NCBI GenBank assembly: GCA_029263335.1
Contig: JAJCXS010000054.1
Span: 1 to 42,455 of the forward strand
Length of the DNA stretch: 42,455 bases
Direction of reading: 5' to 3'
DNA from: Acidobacteriota bacterium
Lineage (GTDB): Bacteria > Acidobacteriota > UBA890 > WLXD01
In this document: positions 17,026-26,182 of the stretch, in pieces
Numbering within the stretch: position 1 is the stretch's first letter
Layout: every line of letters begins with the position of its first letter
The notes under the pieces: model-generated
Told to the model about the DNA's origin: nothing
Databases searched by the model: none
The model's input: only the letters and a program-made list of their open reading frames with translations
Program-made: the position numbers and the translations under genes

Positions 17026-17417
17026 TCTTCATCGACGCGAACGTGCCGATGTACCTGGTCGGGGGCCCTCATGCCAACAAGGAACGCGCCCGCGACCTCC
17101 TCGGCGAACTCATCCGCGGGCAGGACCGCCTCATCACCAGCTCCGAAGTGTTCCAGGAGATCCTCCACCGCTACACAGCCCTTCGGCGCCCTCAGACAAT
17201 TCCGCACGCCTGGCAACTACTGGCCGACGCAACGGACGAAATCTTCCCGGTCGAGTACGCCGATGTCGCCAACGCGCGCCAACTGATCGCAGCCGCAGGC
17301 TGGATTTCAGCTCGAGATGCACTCCATGTGGCGATCATGAAACGCCATGGCGTGCGCCGGGTCTTTAGCTTCGACACCGGCTTCGACAAGGTCGAAGAGA
17401 TCGTACGCCTCGCCTAG
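17022..17417 (+). CDS. VapC-type PIN-domain toxin, second copy
   Basis: A 131-residue PIN ribonuclease with expected acidic residues D5 ('IFIDANV'), E42 or E46 ('SSEVFQEILHRY'), D99 ('ISARDALHVA') and D118 ('VFSFDTGFD'). It belongs to a different PIN branch from the toxin at 13228-13641. It overlaps the RHH antitoxin gene by four bases (ATGA). The active site is complete as far as can be seen. Confidence 0.94.
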   Translation: MIFIDANVPMYLVGGPHANKERARDLLGELIRGQDRLITSSEVFQEILHRYTALRRPQTIPHAWQLLADATDEIFPVEYADVANARQLIAAAGWISARDALHVAIMKRHGVRRVFSFDTGFDKVEEIVRLA

Positions 17418-17494
17418 GCTCGGAGCCCTCGCGCGCACCTGAACGATTAGGCAGGGCGTAAACCTACAGCTCGTGCGATAGGATCGTGCGCGCA

Positions 17495-18328
17495 ATGGAA
17501 CCCGAGGCACTGTTCGAGGAAAACCTGGAGCTGATCGACCGCCTCACGGCGTCGATCGCGGCGCGCAACGGCATGTTCGGTGCCGACGCCGAAGACTTCG
17601 CCTCGTGGGCCAGGCTGCGGGTCATCGACAACGACTACGCCATCCTGCAGAAGTTCCAGGGGCGCGCGAAGCTGTCGACCTACCTGAACACCGTGCTCCA
17701 CAACCTCTTCCGCGACTACCGCATCCACAAGTGGGGCAAATGGCGCGCCTCGACCGCCGCCAAACGGCTGGGCCGCGAGGCTGTTCTGCTCGAGAGGCTG
17801 GTCGTCCGCGACGGCCACGAGGTGGGCTCCGCAGTCCGCATGATGCGCGAGAATGCGGGAGTGGACCGCTCCGCCGAGGAACTCGAAGCGCTCCTTGCCC
17901 AGCTACCGCGGCGAGTACAGAAGCGCGAGGTTGGCGGCGAGGTGCTCGAGAGCATCGGTCACCTCGACGGCACCGAAGGCCGGGTCAAAGACGCGGAACG
18001 TGAAGCCATCGCCACCACCGCCGAGGAAGCGCTTGTCGAATCGATGAAGTCCCTCGAAGCCGAGGACCGACTGATCCTCAAACTCCGCTTCAAGGAAGGC
18101 TGGACACTCGCCCGCGTCGCCCGCTCGCTGCACCTGGAGCAGAAGCCCCTGTACCGACGCGTCAACGGCACTCTGGCCACCCTGCGCCAGAACCTGGAGC
18201 GCAGCGGCCTCGACCACGCCGCCATCGAGCGTCTGGTGCAATGGCCGGGGCTGGATCTCACAGTAAATTTCGAGGCCGAGGGAGAAAACCCGGATAGCGT
18301 CCGTCCCAATCCCAGGCAGGAGGGCTAG
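17495..18328 (+). CDS. ECF-like sigma-70 factor of module A
   Basis: A 277-residue sigma factor with region 2 around residues 30-85 ('DAEDFASWARLRVI', 'QKFQGRAKLSTYLNTVLHNL', 'FRDYRIHKWGKWR') and region 4 near 195-245 ('LEAEDRLILKLRFKEGWTLA', 'ARSLHLEQKPLYRRVNGTL'). A linker of about 100 residues makes it longer than standard ECF factors. The ATG at 17495 is chosen (AGGA 11 bases upstream); a GTG at 17486 is possible. The anti-sigma candidate follows after 20 bases on the same strand. By context it probably controls the converging protease operon at 19239-24930; no promoter motif was matched. Confidence 0.88.
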   Translation: MEPEALFEENLELIDRLTASIAARNGMFGADAEDFASWARLRVIDNDYAILQKFQGRAKLSTYLNTVLHNLFRDYRIHKWGKWRASTAAKRLGREAVLLERLVVRDGHEVGSAVRMMRENAGVDRSAEELEALLAQLPRRVQKREVGGEVLESIGHLDGTEGRVKDAEREAIATTAEEALVESMKSLEAEDRLILKLRFKEGWTLARVARSLHLEQKPLYRRVNGTLATLRQNLERSGLDHAAIERLVQWPGLDLTVNFEAEGENPDSVRPNPRQEG

Positions 18329-18348
18329 GGTGAACCGTGGGAGCTGAC

Positions 18349-19200
18349 ATGAAATGCCCGAACTCGGAGACACTGGCCGCGTTCATCGACGGCCATCTTC
18401 AGGGTGAAGAACGCGAGGCGGTGGTTGCCCATCTCGCTGACTGCGATGGCTGCCGCGAGGTGTTTGCCGGTGCGACTGAGTTCCGGGAAGAGCTGGGATC
18501 GCCGGCCACCGTCGCGATCCTTCCACGCCGTGCGCGGCACTGGGTTCGTACCGTCGCGGCCAGCGTTCTTCTGGCTGCGGTCGCCGGCATTGTCTACACG
18601 CAGTTCGTCATGACCGCGCTGGAACCCAGACTCCCCTCAACCATGGCCCTGTATGAAGAGGCGCGCGTCGACGCTTCGGCACTAGCCGACCCGACAGCGT
18701 GGTCCGCCCGTTGGCCGGTCTTTAGGGGTAGCGGCGACTCGAAGACAACCACTGCGGCTGAGTTTCGAACAGGCGCTCGACTGGCGGAACTTACTTTGGC
18801 GGACTACCTCCAGGAGGCTACCGATCTGGGAGTCGCGAGGGTCGGCGTGGAACTCGCCTCGATACCGTTCACGGAATCGTTGCTGTCCGCCTACGATGGC
18901 CTGCCAATTGATGCCCGTGAGCGCTCCGCATTGCTGCTGGAGACGGAAAGCAGGGTGCGCCGGCAACTCCAGTCGGACTACCTGGAACTCGGCCGCTGGC
19001 TGCAAGCGCTTCGCCTCGCTGCCCTCGCGGAGGCCGATGTGTCGTCAACTTTCGGCCGCGTGCCTTCCAGTTTCCTGGCCATGAGCCTCTCGCCCGGTCT
19101 GTCGCAGACGCTCATACAGCTCGATGAGGCCCTCGCCGAAGGGGCACGGGCCGAGATCATCCGCACGACCACGGAACTCGTGACCGGACTGGGGACGTAG
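18349..19200 (+). CDS. Membrane anti-sigma candidate with an HC2-type zinc finger
   Basis: A 283-residue protein. The N-terminus carries C3, H28, C32 and C35 ('AHLADCDGCREVF'), the HxxxCxxC pattern of zinc-binding anti-sigma domains. One transmembrane segment follows ('VAASVLLAAVAGIVYTQFV', about residues 62-82), then a ~200-residue periplasmic, largely helical region with no family I recognise. The start is ATG 18349 with GGGAG five bases upstream. It presumably holds the preceding sigma factor inactive until a signal or proteolysis releases it. The gene ends 38 bases from the metalloprotease gene on the other strand. Confidence 0.85.
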   Translation: MKCPNSETLAAFIDGHLQGEEREAVVAHLADCDGCREVFAGATEFREELGSPATVAILPRRARHWVRTVAASVLLAAVAGIVYTQFVMTALEPRLPSTMALYEEARVDASALADPTAWSARWPVFRGSGDSKTTTAAEFRTGARLAELTLADYLQEATDLGVARVGVELASIPFTESLLSAYDGLPIDARERSALLLETESRVRRQLQSDYLELGRWLQALRLAALAEADVSSTFGRVPSSFLAMSLSPGLSQTLIQLDEALAEGARAEIIRTTTELVTGLGT

Positions 19201-19238
19201 CCGCCGTGCTGTGACATCCAGGCGGAACGACGCACTGG

Positions 19239-20822
19239 CTAGGATCCTGGCAACAGTCTCCTTTGTCTGAACACGCGCAGCATCTTCGCGCGGAACTGGC
19301 CCTTCGTGGTGCCTGGAATGCCAAGGTCAGTCTCGCCAGCATCTAACATGGCCATAGCCATCGCCTGGTGTGTCGAATATGGGCCACCCACAGATGCCAT
19401 GTAGAGGCGATTGGCGCAGAGGTGTAGTTTCAGAATCACGTCTCTGGCCCAGTCGCGCTTCCGGCTGTCGGGTGAGTTTCCGCCGATGTTCAGGAAGATC
19501 CTCCACACCAGCGACGCCCACTTGCGTCCCTCCATGTGAGGGGACCTGCCGCGCCGGGTATAGTCCGCAGCTCGCCAGAGCCCGCGCTTTCCTCCGCGCC
19601 GGTCCTGCAGAGTCCGGAAGACCCGTGCCCTCCACGCCGGATTGGAGTGGTAGCGGTGACGGTCGAGCATCAGACAGGCGAATACGTCGGCCCAGCCTTC
19701 GCGCAGGTCCTGTCCCCGGCCCGCGAAGTTCTGGAAGTGTTGGATGGCATGGCCGTACTCATGCAGAATCACAGCCGCGTCGTAGGCGCCCGGCACGGCC
19801 CCACCGCCGAGCGCAATCGCGGGCCCTCGACTGGGCTTGTGCACCGGAATGAAGAACGAGTTCGTGATCGGCTCTGCCGTCGTCCCCAGAGGTGGCCCAC
19901 CGGCTCCCGGATCAACCACGATGGGTTGGGCCACATCAACTCCCAGGCGAGACAACTCCTGGTGGCCCAGCGTGATCCAGTAGTAGGCCATCACGGCGCG
20001 GAAGTCAGCGCTAGCTCGTTTCGGATCGTATCGAAAGTCCCCGTCCTTCTCTCGAGGCGGGCGACTAGTCGGTGCCGCCCAGTCATCGATGACGCAAGCT
20101 CGCCCGGAGAGGCGGTACGCCTCCCCTGTGGACGGCTTCGCGAGACGCTGCAAGGGAACCTCGTGCACGTCGGGGTCCGTCGTCGGATCCGGCTCATAGA
20201 CGCTGCCCACAGGAGCTGGAGCACGGAGCAAGAGGCTCTGGTGGTCGAGGAGCTCACCGCTCGAAGCATCCACCAGGTATTCGATCAGGTCGGGCTCACC
20301 CCTCGAACCGTCGCGGGCCTTCGGCTCCACTCCGAGCACCACCTCCCAGACGCGGGCGAACCGGTCATCGGTGGCCACGGCCGCCTCCGTCGGAGGGCGT
20401 GCGACCCAACTCGGCGCGCCTACATGGCCGCCCGCGATTTCGATAGCCTCCTCCGACGAGACGAAGGAGCGCTCCGCGGGCGGGGAACAGTCTTTCGTCT
20501 CGAGGCCGTTGTAGATTGCCCTGATCCTTCCGGCTTCGGTGGTCGTGATCGCCAACCCCGCGTCCTTGATCCTTAATCCGCCGGGCGCCGTCTGCTCAAA
20601 GCGCCAGCTCCACGCGTCTCCCACGCGCCTGGGTTCGGGTTTCGGAGTGAGATCGTGCGCACTGGTCAGGTCGTCGACAAGCTCCGCAGTCCGGGCGGCA
20701 CTCGATGACGTCGTGGAACCCTGCCCGAGATCAACCATCTCGAGCCGTGCGGAGGGATCGAAATAGAGCCGCACCGCCCGGCCTTCGCGAACCAGCAGCA
20801 CATCCTCATCTTCAGTCAGCAT
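19239..20822 (-). CDS. HEXXH zinc metalloprotease (gluzincin type) of module A
   Basis: A 527-residue protein with the zinc-binding motif HEYGH at residues 354-358 and the third ligand in 'LREGWADVFA' (E375), the gluzincin arrangement seen in thermolysin- and fungalysin-like peptidases. The N-terminal ~330 residues resemble propeptide or FTP-like regions by layout ('YLVDASSGELLDHQSLLLRA'). No signal peptide is visible at the chosen start (ATG 20822, AGGGG upstream), unlike most secreted relatives. That start overlaps the preceding gene by 11 bases. It is the last gene of the CHAT operon. A cytoplasmic or non-classically exported protease is inferred. Confidence 0.88.
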   Translation of the reverse strand: MLTEDEDVLLVREGRAVRLYFDPSARLEMVDLGQGSTTSSSAARTAELVDDLTSAHDLTPKPEPRRVGDAWSWRFEQTAPGGLRIKDAGLAITTTEAGRIRAIYNGLETKDCSPPAERSFVSSEEAIEIAGGHVGAPSWVARPPTEAAVATDDRFARVWEVVLGVEPKARDGSRGEPDLIEYLVDASSGELLDHQSLLLRAPAPVGSVYEPDPTTDPDVHEVPLQRLAKPSTGEAYRLSGRACVIDDWAAPTSRPPREKDGDFRYDPKRASADFRAVMAYYWITLGHQELSRLGVDVAQPIVVDPGAGGPPLGTTAEPITNSFFIPVHKPSRGPAIALGGGAVPGAYDAAVILHEYGHAIQHFQNFAGRGQDLREGWADVFACLMLDRHRYHSNPAWRARVFRTLQDRRGGKRGLWRAADYTRRGRSPHMEGRKWASLVWRIFLNIGGNSPDSRKRDWARDVILKLHLCANRLYMASVGGPYSTHQAMAMAMLDAGETDLGIPGTTKGQFRAKMLRVFRQRRLLPGS

Positions 20823-21780
20823 TCGACCCCTGCTCGGCCGAGGGTCCGCCGTCTGCCGCCACCGTGCCGGTTTCGGCAACGTCGACGTAGCCGCCCCAAA
20901 AAGGCGGACAATTCACGCCACCGATGGCGCCGGCTAGTGGGACTGGGACCGTCAAGCTGCCAAGGTCCTCATCGGCATGCTGGCGTGCCATCGCTTCGCT
21001 AGCCGCGGGAGTCAGGAGGCTGTAGTGCCACTGGAAATCTACGTCGGGAAGACTCGGTTCTTCCGCTGGCCACTCCAAGGGATTTCGGTCACAGAAATTC
21101 GCGAAACGGACAGCAAGTTCATTGTCTTGCGCCGCGGAGCCATCGAGCTTCACTGACCCCATCTCGGTACCATCGAAGCGAACAGCACGAATCGAGAAAC
21201 TCGTGACGTTGCCGAACGTGGCCTGAATCCGATGTACGGACTTCCAGTCGTCGGTATTCTGGCAAGTCGAGACTGGCGGTCCGTCCCATCCACCCTCCCC
21301 AAACGTCTTCCATTCCCATCTACCCGCGTCGGCTACTCCTTGCTCCACCAGGCCGTGCGGCACGATCACCTGCGTGGCGACCCTTGCTGGCGGCACGTTC
21401 AGGGCCAGACAGGCGGGATCAAGCTCCACGGGCCCTATGGCTTCGTCCAGCCTCGGGATGAAATCGAACGAACCGTAACGCAAGCGCGGCGCCTCACCTT
21501 CAAACTCGGCGTCCAGGAAGATCCTCATACCGTGCGTGTACCAGATCACCTCGCCGGGGCCACTACCGTTGCCAGGGAGGGTACTCGCGGGGAACGTGCA
21601 GAATGCACGATGCCGGATAAGTTCAGCTTCAAACGGAGGCGGCGTGGTGCACGGAACACCCGTGATCTCCTGTTTCTGCGCATCGGGCATCACGAACAGC
21701 GCCGCGTGATCCCGACCGTCTTGCTGCAGGCCAACCAGTCCAGTGATTCCCGTGAACTCCAGCTTTACATCGAACGCCAT
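20812..21780 (-). CDS. Unrecognised protein between two proteases of module A
   Basis: A 322-residue protein that I do not recognise. It has no signal peptide or membrane segment. It is rich in beta-prone stretches, prolines and acidic residues: 'FDVKLEFTGITGLVGLQQD' at the start, 'PRLRYGSFDFIPRLDEAIG' and 'VDFQWHYSLLTP' later, and six or so cysteines. The start ATG at 21780 has GGGAG upstream. It lies 42 bases after the TPR-CHAT gene and overlaps the metalloprotease gene by 11 bases, so the three form one operon. It could be a protease substrate, an inhibitor or an adaptor; nothing in the sequence decides. Confidence 0.8.
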   Translation of the reverse strand: MAFDVKLEFTGITGLVGLQQDGRDHAALFVMPDAQKQEITGVPCTTPPPFEAELIRHRAFCTFPASTLPGNGSGPGEVIWYTHGMRIFLDAEFEGEAPRLRYGSFDFIPRLDEAIGPVELDPACLALNVPPARVATQVIVPHGLVEQGVADAGRWEWKTFGEGGWDGPPVSTCQNTDDWKSVHRIQATFGNVTSFSIRAVRFDGTEMGSVKLDGSAAQDNELAVRFANFCDRNPLEWPAEEPSLPDVDFQWHYSLLTPAASEAMARQHADEDLGSLTVPVPLAGAIGGVNCPPFWGGYVDVAETGTVAADGGPSAEQGSNAD

Positions 21781-21822
21781 TGATTGTCTCCCGTGAAGGT
21801 TGTGTCACCTGGTTGCCCAGGA

Positions 21823-24800
21823 TCACTGATTGCTGCCGATGACTACTTGGATAGACGCCCAAGCCTGGAGATTTCCGTCGAGATTCTGTGCGGCGGCCAT
21901 CTGTACACGCCGCACGGCTTCGACTGGTGGAACACCGCCGCCTGTGAGCTTGTGGATGTCTGCAAAGAGCCGGCCTGCTGCGGAGTCGTCGATTTCCCAT
22001 AGCGTCCCAACGACGACTCCGGCGCCGGCCGCGATGAACGGCGCCGCCAGGGTGGCCAACCCTCCGGTGCGTGAGGTGGCCGCGCTAACCGAATGACAAG
22101 CGGCGAGCGTGACCAACGAAAGGGGGGTGCCGGACTGTTCGAAGAGGTCTCGCACGTCGAGACGACCATCCGAGAGAACGAGGTGGGTGTCACCCGTCTC
22201 TGGCCTATGGACCGCATGTCCTGCGAAGTGGAGCATTCGCGCCTCGGGGAGGCGAGCGGAGAAGTTCGCTCGGGTCGCCTCCGCGCCCGACTGGATTATC
22301 GAGCTGTCATACATTCGGCCAATCTCGACAGCCTCGACACCGGCGAAAGGCAACTCGGGGAACTCGCCTGCTTCGGGGGCGGGAGCGACAACCAGAACGG
22401 CCGCGTTCGGGTCGACGGCTGCGGCCGCCCCGAACGCATCGGCGAGCGTCGGGGCGAAAGCGATCAATGCCTGCTCGACCAACATTCCGTCTCCAAACGG
22501 CAAGGCGGCCGCAGGCAAACCGTTGAAGAACTTATCCAGCACCAGCACGACCTCCGCATCGTCATCGTTGGCAGCCCAGGTCTCCAACAGAAGGTCTGCG
22601 ATCCTGCGTCCGGCCGCTGTCGCCGCGGCGCCCACGACGCCCCTCCTGACGGCCCGGCGGAACTCACGTACATCAGCGGCTGCCGCACCAGGCGGAATAG
22701 CAGACACCGAAACGGCGACGCCCTGACGACCGATGGACCACACCACGACTCTCTTCTCTAGCACGGCGGGCACTACGATCAAGCGCTCAGCTGGCATCGC
22801 CGCCGCTTCGCGGCGGAGCCACTCCGCAAAGCCCGCTCGCTGAGCAGAGCTGCTCGCTCCTCCTCCCGCCAACACGTCTCGCGAGCGTTCGAGCAGTTCC
22901 AGTGCTCGTACTGTTGACTCGCGCGCCAGCTCGAGGTCGATCGCCGCGTCATATACCGCAGTGATCCGCTCGGCATGCTGAATCCGCGCAACCGCAGATC
23001 GGAGACTCGACCGCTCGGCCTCACCGATACTGATCGCGCGCTCCAGGTCCTCGGCTGCCCCCCCTACGTCGTCCGCAGCTTCCTTGGCGGCTGCTCTCAC
23101 CTGCAGTGCCCGCATCAGGCGCGGCCTGTACGCGTCGTTGGAGAGAGTAGTGACCGCGAGGTTGGCGGCAACTACCGCTGCTCCAGGGTCTATTCGGGAC
23201 AACACCGAGGCCCGAACCTCAGCGATAGCGGCCAACAGTGGCATCCGGATCTCTGCTGGCACGGCCTCGATCTTGGTGCCAGCCGCGGCGAGATCCGCCA
23301 GCGCGTTTTCGACGTCCCCGCCGCTCGCCGATGCGCCCGCTCGTTTCTGCAACGCCTCCACGAGGACCCAGGGAGCATCGAGAGCTTCACCGACCGCTAC
23401 GTCTTCGTCATGGAAGTAGCGCGCCGCACCCTGTCCCACTGCCTGACGCACCGAATCGCCCATGTCCCATAGCAGCTGATGCAGTCTGACGGTGGGTCCG
23501 TAGCTCCTGAGTACCGTCAGCGCGTCGACCTGCAGCGCCCAATACTGCTCGGGCTCGCCGGCGAGCTTGACGATCTCCGCTGTGAGCACCAGGGCACCTG
23601 CCCGCCGACTATGTTCTCGCGCGCTGCCGTACAGCACAGCCGCCTGGCTCAGAAACTCGCGCGCCACAGCCAGATCGGACCCCTCTGCGGCCAGCAGTCC
23701 AAGTCCTCGTCGAGCCATACCATCGAGAGCAAAGTAGCCCAATCGCTGCGCTGACTCGCTGATGTCCGTGTACAGCTGCTTTGCCAACGAGAGGTCAGCC
23801 ATCGTATAGGCACAAGCCGCGCTCAACAGGTCCGCACGCAGTTCGAGCGGCGAAGCAGTCTCCGCCAGCAGGGTGCGGAGCCGCGCCAAGATCGTCGTCA
23901 CCTCCCCACAAGCGAGCTGGGCGCGCGCGGCAACCGCGGCCGCATACTCCGAGTGGGCACGGGCCAGTTTGTCGCGGTCCGAAGGGGTGGCGCGCGTGAT
24001 CGTTGCGACTACGTCATGCACCTCGCGATCACCCGACGTACCGAGCAGTGCATCGCCCAGCGCCACCAGCTTCCGCGGGACAGGCAGCTGCGAATCAGCT
24101 CGTCGCGCCGCCCAAGCGGGAAGAAGTTCGCCATACACATGGTCGCGCGCCAGCCCAGGTGCCAGCGCAACCAGCCCCTTCGCCCATGCCTCGGCCGAGG
24201 TGGCGTCTGCTTCGACCAGGGTCGCCCAACGTTCGGGCACCAGCATCTCTTGTTCGAGCCCCAGTCTCCGGCAGGCCTCTCCCTCCCACCCGTGCAGATC
24301 AATAGCGCACTCCCCGCGCGCCCCTGCCGCGGCGAGGTAGTCGGACCACCCGCGCATAGCCTGGCTGCGGAGTCCGATCCGGCCAAGCAAGTAGGCACGA
24401 TTGAATAGCGCCGCCTGGTGCCGGGGAGCCTCCGTCACTACGCGATCGAAGGCACCCAACGCTGCGAACAGGCTCTCTGGGTTGCCCCCGAGCTCGAATC
24501 GCGTAACAAACGCCACACCAAGGTCGTTGCGGACATCAACAGCCTCCGGGGACCGCTGCAGATTCGCGCGCAGCATCTCGATGACATAGTCGACCGACGA
24601 TGGGGTCCGGAAAAGAAGTCCCCAACGCGCCACGAGGTTCAGATCGGGTGGCCTTCTGGTCTCGCCCTGTCGGCGGAGCGCATGGCCAAGCTGCGCGAGA
24701 CGTTCATTGGCCGGGCCGCCATCCACCGTTACAGGCCGGCACTCGACCTGTTCGCGGTCAGGACTTTCATACTCAAGGCAGGGCAAGTAGCGCTCTTGCC

Positions 24801-24930
24801 CGGAAAGACGCAGAGCCGCCACACGATGTTCGAGAGAAGGCGGCCGTTCGCTTTCCCCCGCGCAGCTCCAACTCACCAAGGTGCTCGCAATGACCCAGCA
24901 GAGACCGACCGATCGCGCTCTCGCCATCAT
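21823..24930 (-). CDS. TPR-CHAT caspase-like protease of module A
   Basis: A 1035-residue protein: an N-terminal hydrophobic segment ending in a possible lipobox ('ASTLVSWSCAGES'), a long alpha-helical TPR-like region (about residues 100-690), and a C-terminal CHAT domain (about 760-1030). The cysteine-protease dyad is present: H905 in 'RMLHFAGHAVH' and C945 in 'TLAACHSVS', with the usual 'GVVVGTLWEIDD' after it. CHAT proteases are caspase relatives that cut partner proteins when their sensor region is triggered. It is first in an operon with an unrecognised protein and a zinc protease. If the lipobox is real, the CHAT domain would be periplasmic; this lipobox is weak. Confidence 0.92.
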   Translation of the reverse strand: MMARARSVGLCWVIASTLVSWSCAGESERPPSLEHRVAALRLSGQERYLPCLEYESPDREQVECRPVTVDGGPANERLAQLGHALRRQGETRRPPDLNLVARWGLLFRTPSSVDYVIEMLRANLQRSPEAVDVRNDLGVAFVTRFELGGNPESLFAALGAFDRVVTEAPRHQAALFNRAYLLGRIGLRSQAMRGWSDYLAAAGARGECAIDLHGWEGEACRRLGLEQEMLVPERWATLVEADATSAEAWAKGLVALAPGLARDHVYGELLPAWAARRADSQLPVPRKLVALGDALLGTSGDREVHDVVATITRATPSDRDKLARAHSEYAAAVAARAQLACGEVTTILARLRTLLAETASPLELRADLLSAACAYTMADLSLAKQLYTDISESAQRLGYFALDGMARRGLGLLAAEGSDLAVAREFLSQAAVLYGSAREHSRRAGALVLTAEIVKLAGEPEQYWALQVDALTVLRSYGPTVRLHQLLWDMGDSVRQAVGQGAARYFHDEDVAVGEALDAPWVLVEALQKRAGASASGGDVENALADLAAAGTKIEAVPAEIRMPLLAAIAEVRASVLSRIDPGAAVVAANLAVTTLSNDAYRPRLMRALQVRAAAKEAADDVGGAAEDLERAISIGEAERSSLRSAVARIQHAERITAVYDAAIDLELARESTVRALELLERSRDVLAGGGASSSAQRAGFAEWLRREAAAMPAERLIVVPAVLEKRVVVWSIGRQGVAVSVSAIPPGAAAADVREFRRAVRRGVVGAAATAAGRRIADLLLETWAANDDDAEVVLVLDKFFNGLPAAALPFGDGMLVEQALIAFAPTLADAFGAAAAVDPNAAVLVVAPAPEAGEFPELPFAGVEAVEIGRMYDSSIIQSGAEATRANFSARLPEARMLHFAGHAVHRPETGDTHLVLSDGRLDVRDLFEQSGTPLSLVTLAACHSVSAATSRTGGLATLAAPFIAAGAGVVVGTLWEIDDSAAGRLFADIHKLTGGGVPPVEAVRRVQMAAAQNLDGNLQAWASIQVVIGSNQ
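23480..23500. repeat. 21-base exact repeat, copy 2
   Basis: Exact copy of the 21 bases at 2413-2433, here inside the TPR region of the CHAT gene, where the minus strand encodes 'GPTVRLH'. The match ends abruptly on both sides. Being coding here and leader sequence at the other site argues either for chance or for a small copied segment. Confidence 0.5.
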
Positions 24931-25199
24931 GATCCGTCTCGCTCCAAACCCCAGTCAGCCTTTGCCGGAACCCCGCACGCGGCGATTCTCGCTCAGGCGA
25001 TGCCCCGCCGTCCATAGGTGCGCAGCGTTCGGAGCAAATCGGCCCGCGGGCCCGCGATGCCCATCCGACCATGGGAGGCCGGCAATAACGCCAACCTACA
25101 CCCTGTGACACCCTCACTCCTGGTCTTCGCCGGCATCGGGGCGATGCGCTCCATGCAGAACAGAGACCTAGTCACTTCAAGCTATGCCGATAGCCCGCG

Positions 25200-25517
25200 C
25201 TACCCGCGGTTGCCGGTACCCAGATCTCGGAGTCGCTCCGTGGCTGTCTCGTTCAGCAGCATTCCCTGCTCGATGATCACGCCGAAGGTCGCGAGTACGG
25301 TGAAATCCGTCATGGTCTTGAGGATCACCGGGCCCATCGCGGCGACGACCGCCAGCGCGAACGGAATGCCCAGCAATGCCTGATCGCGAAACGACAGGCT
25401 GGACGGGCCAGGGAACGCTCGCTTCCTGATGAAGACACCCAGGTAGTAGGCGGCGAGCGCCAACATGGCGACGGTCAGATTGCTGAGCAGGATGCTAGGC
25501 GGGCCAACGACATTCAT
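25200..25517 (-). CDS. Small polytopic membrane protein
   Basis: A 105-residue protein of unknown family with two clear membrane segments ('LTVAMLALAAYYLGVFI' and 'GIPFALAVVAAMGPVIL') and a possible third ('FTVLATFGVIIEQGMLL'). The start ATG at 25517 overlaps the stop of the SH3-like gene by four bases (ATGA), so the two are co-translated and probably work together at the inner membrane. It ends 269 bases before the TPR-CHAT gene start; that gap holds no gene I can support. Confidence 0.8.
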   Translation of the reverse strand: MNVVGPPSILLSNLTVAMLALAAYYLGVFIRKRAFPGPSSLSFRDQALLGIPFALAVVAAMGPVILKTMTDFTVLATFGVIIEQGMLLNETATERLRDLGTGNRG

Positions 25518-25921
25518 CGTTCTTCCCTCTCGACTACCTGTACGTATTTGTCGCCCGCTACAGGTCCCGCGTACAGCCATCCGACGATGGGCTTCGCATT
25601 GGCGTCGCCTTGGGGAATCTCGACCTTCTGCCAGAGTGACTTCTCCAGAAAACTCCGAACCACGATCTCCTCATCGAGAAGAACCACATCCTGCCCTGGC
25701 TCGATCGTGGCGAGTTTCTCTCCGGGTCCCCGCACGAAGAAGAGGAACTGCTTCGGTGGCTCGGCGCGAAGTTCCAGGGTAGCTGTCGTAACGGACATTT
25801 CCCTCGCGCCTCTCACCGTCCGCAGTTCTGGGTGCGCTTGCTGAGCGTCCGCCATCGTCGAAACTGCGGCCACCATCACGAGGACGCTGGAGGCCGCGCC
25901 CGCTAGTGTTGTCCTGCTCAT
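25514..25921 (-). CDS. Secreted SH3-like domain protein
   Basis: A 135-residue exported protein with signal peptide 'LAGAASSVLVMVAAVSTM' and cleavage after 'ADA'. The mature part ends in a bacterial SH3-like pattern: 'KLATIEPGQDVVLLDEE', 'SLWQKVEIPQGD' and 'PIVGWLYAGPV'. SH3b domains usually bind peptidoglycan peptides or act as protein scaffolds. The start at ATG 25921 is chosen for GGAG six bases upstream; ATGs at 25927 and 25933 are in frame. It is coupled to the small membrane protein downstream. Confidence 0.82.
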   Translation of the reverse strand: MSRTTLAGAASSVLVMVAAVSTMADAQQAHPELRTVRGAREMSVTTATLELRAEPPKQFLFFVRGPGEKLATIEPGQDVVLLDEEIVVRSFLEKSLWQKVEIPQGDANAKPIVGWLYAGPVAGDKYVQVVEREER

Positions 25922-26182
25922 CTGCATCTCCATCTCAGAATCCGCGAACGCGCCGCCTGTACGCGGGTGGTCGGGCCGTGTCGTCCATAGAGACGGACGC
26001 GACATCGTTCTTCTCGCGCCCAAGGAATCTCGATTCAGCGCGCTGCGACCGCACCAGGGCTGCGTCGGCTGGTCCCGGAGGCGCACAACAGCCACGCTCG
26101 CGGGTGCCCAGATCGCCAACTGTCCATCCGCGCGAACTGACGGCCTAGAACGAATCCGACAAGGCGCTGCGAGTGGCCCCTT

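Noticed and set aside
19536..20576. Plus-strand open frame of about 346 codons
   Set aside because: It is antisense to the metalloprotease gene, has no recognisable domain, and is the kind of frame that high GC content leaves open opposite a real gene.
25041..25052. 12-base palindrome GGCCCGCGGGCC
   Set aside because: Pure G+C palindromes of this length are expected in such GC-rich DNA, and no gene arrangement points to it.
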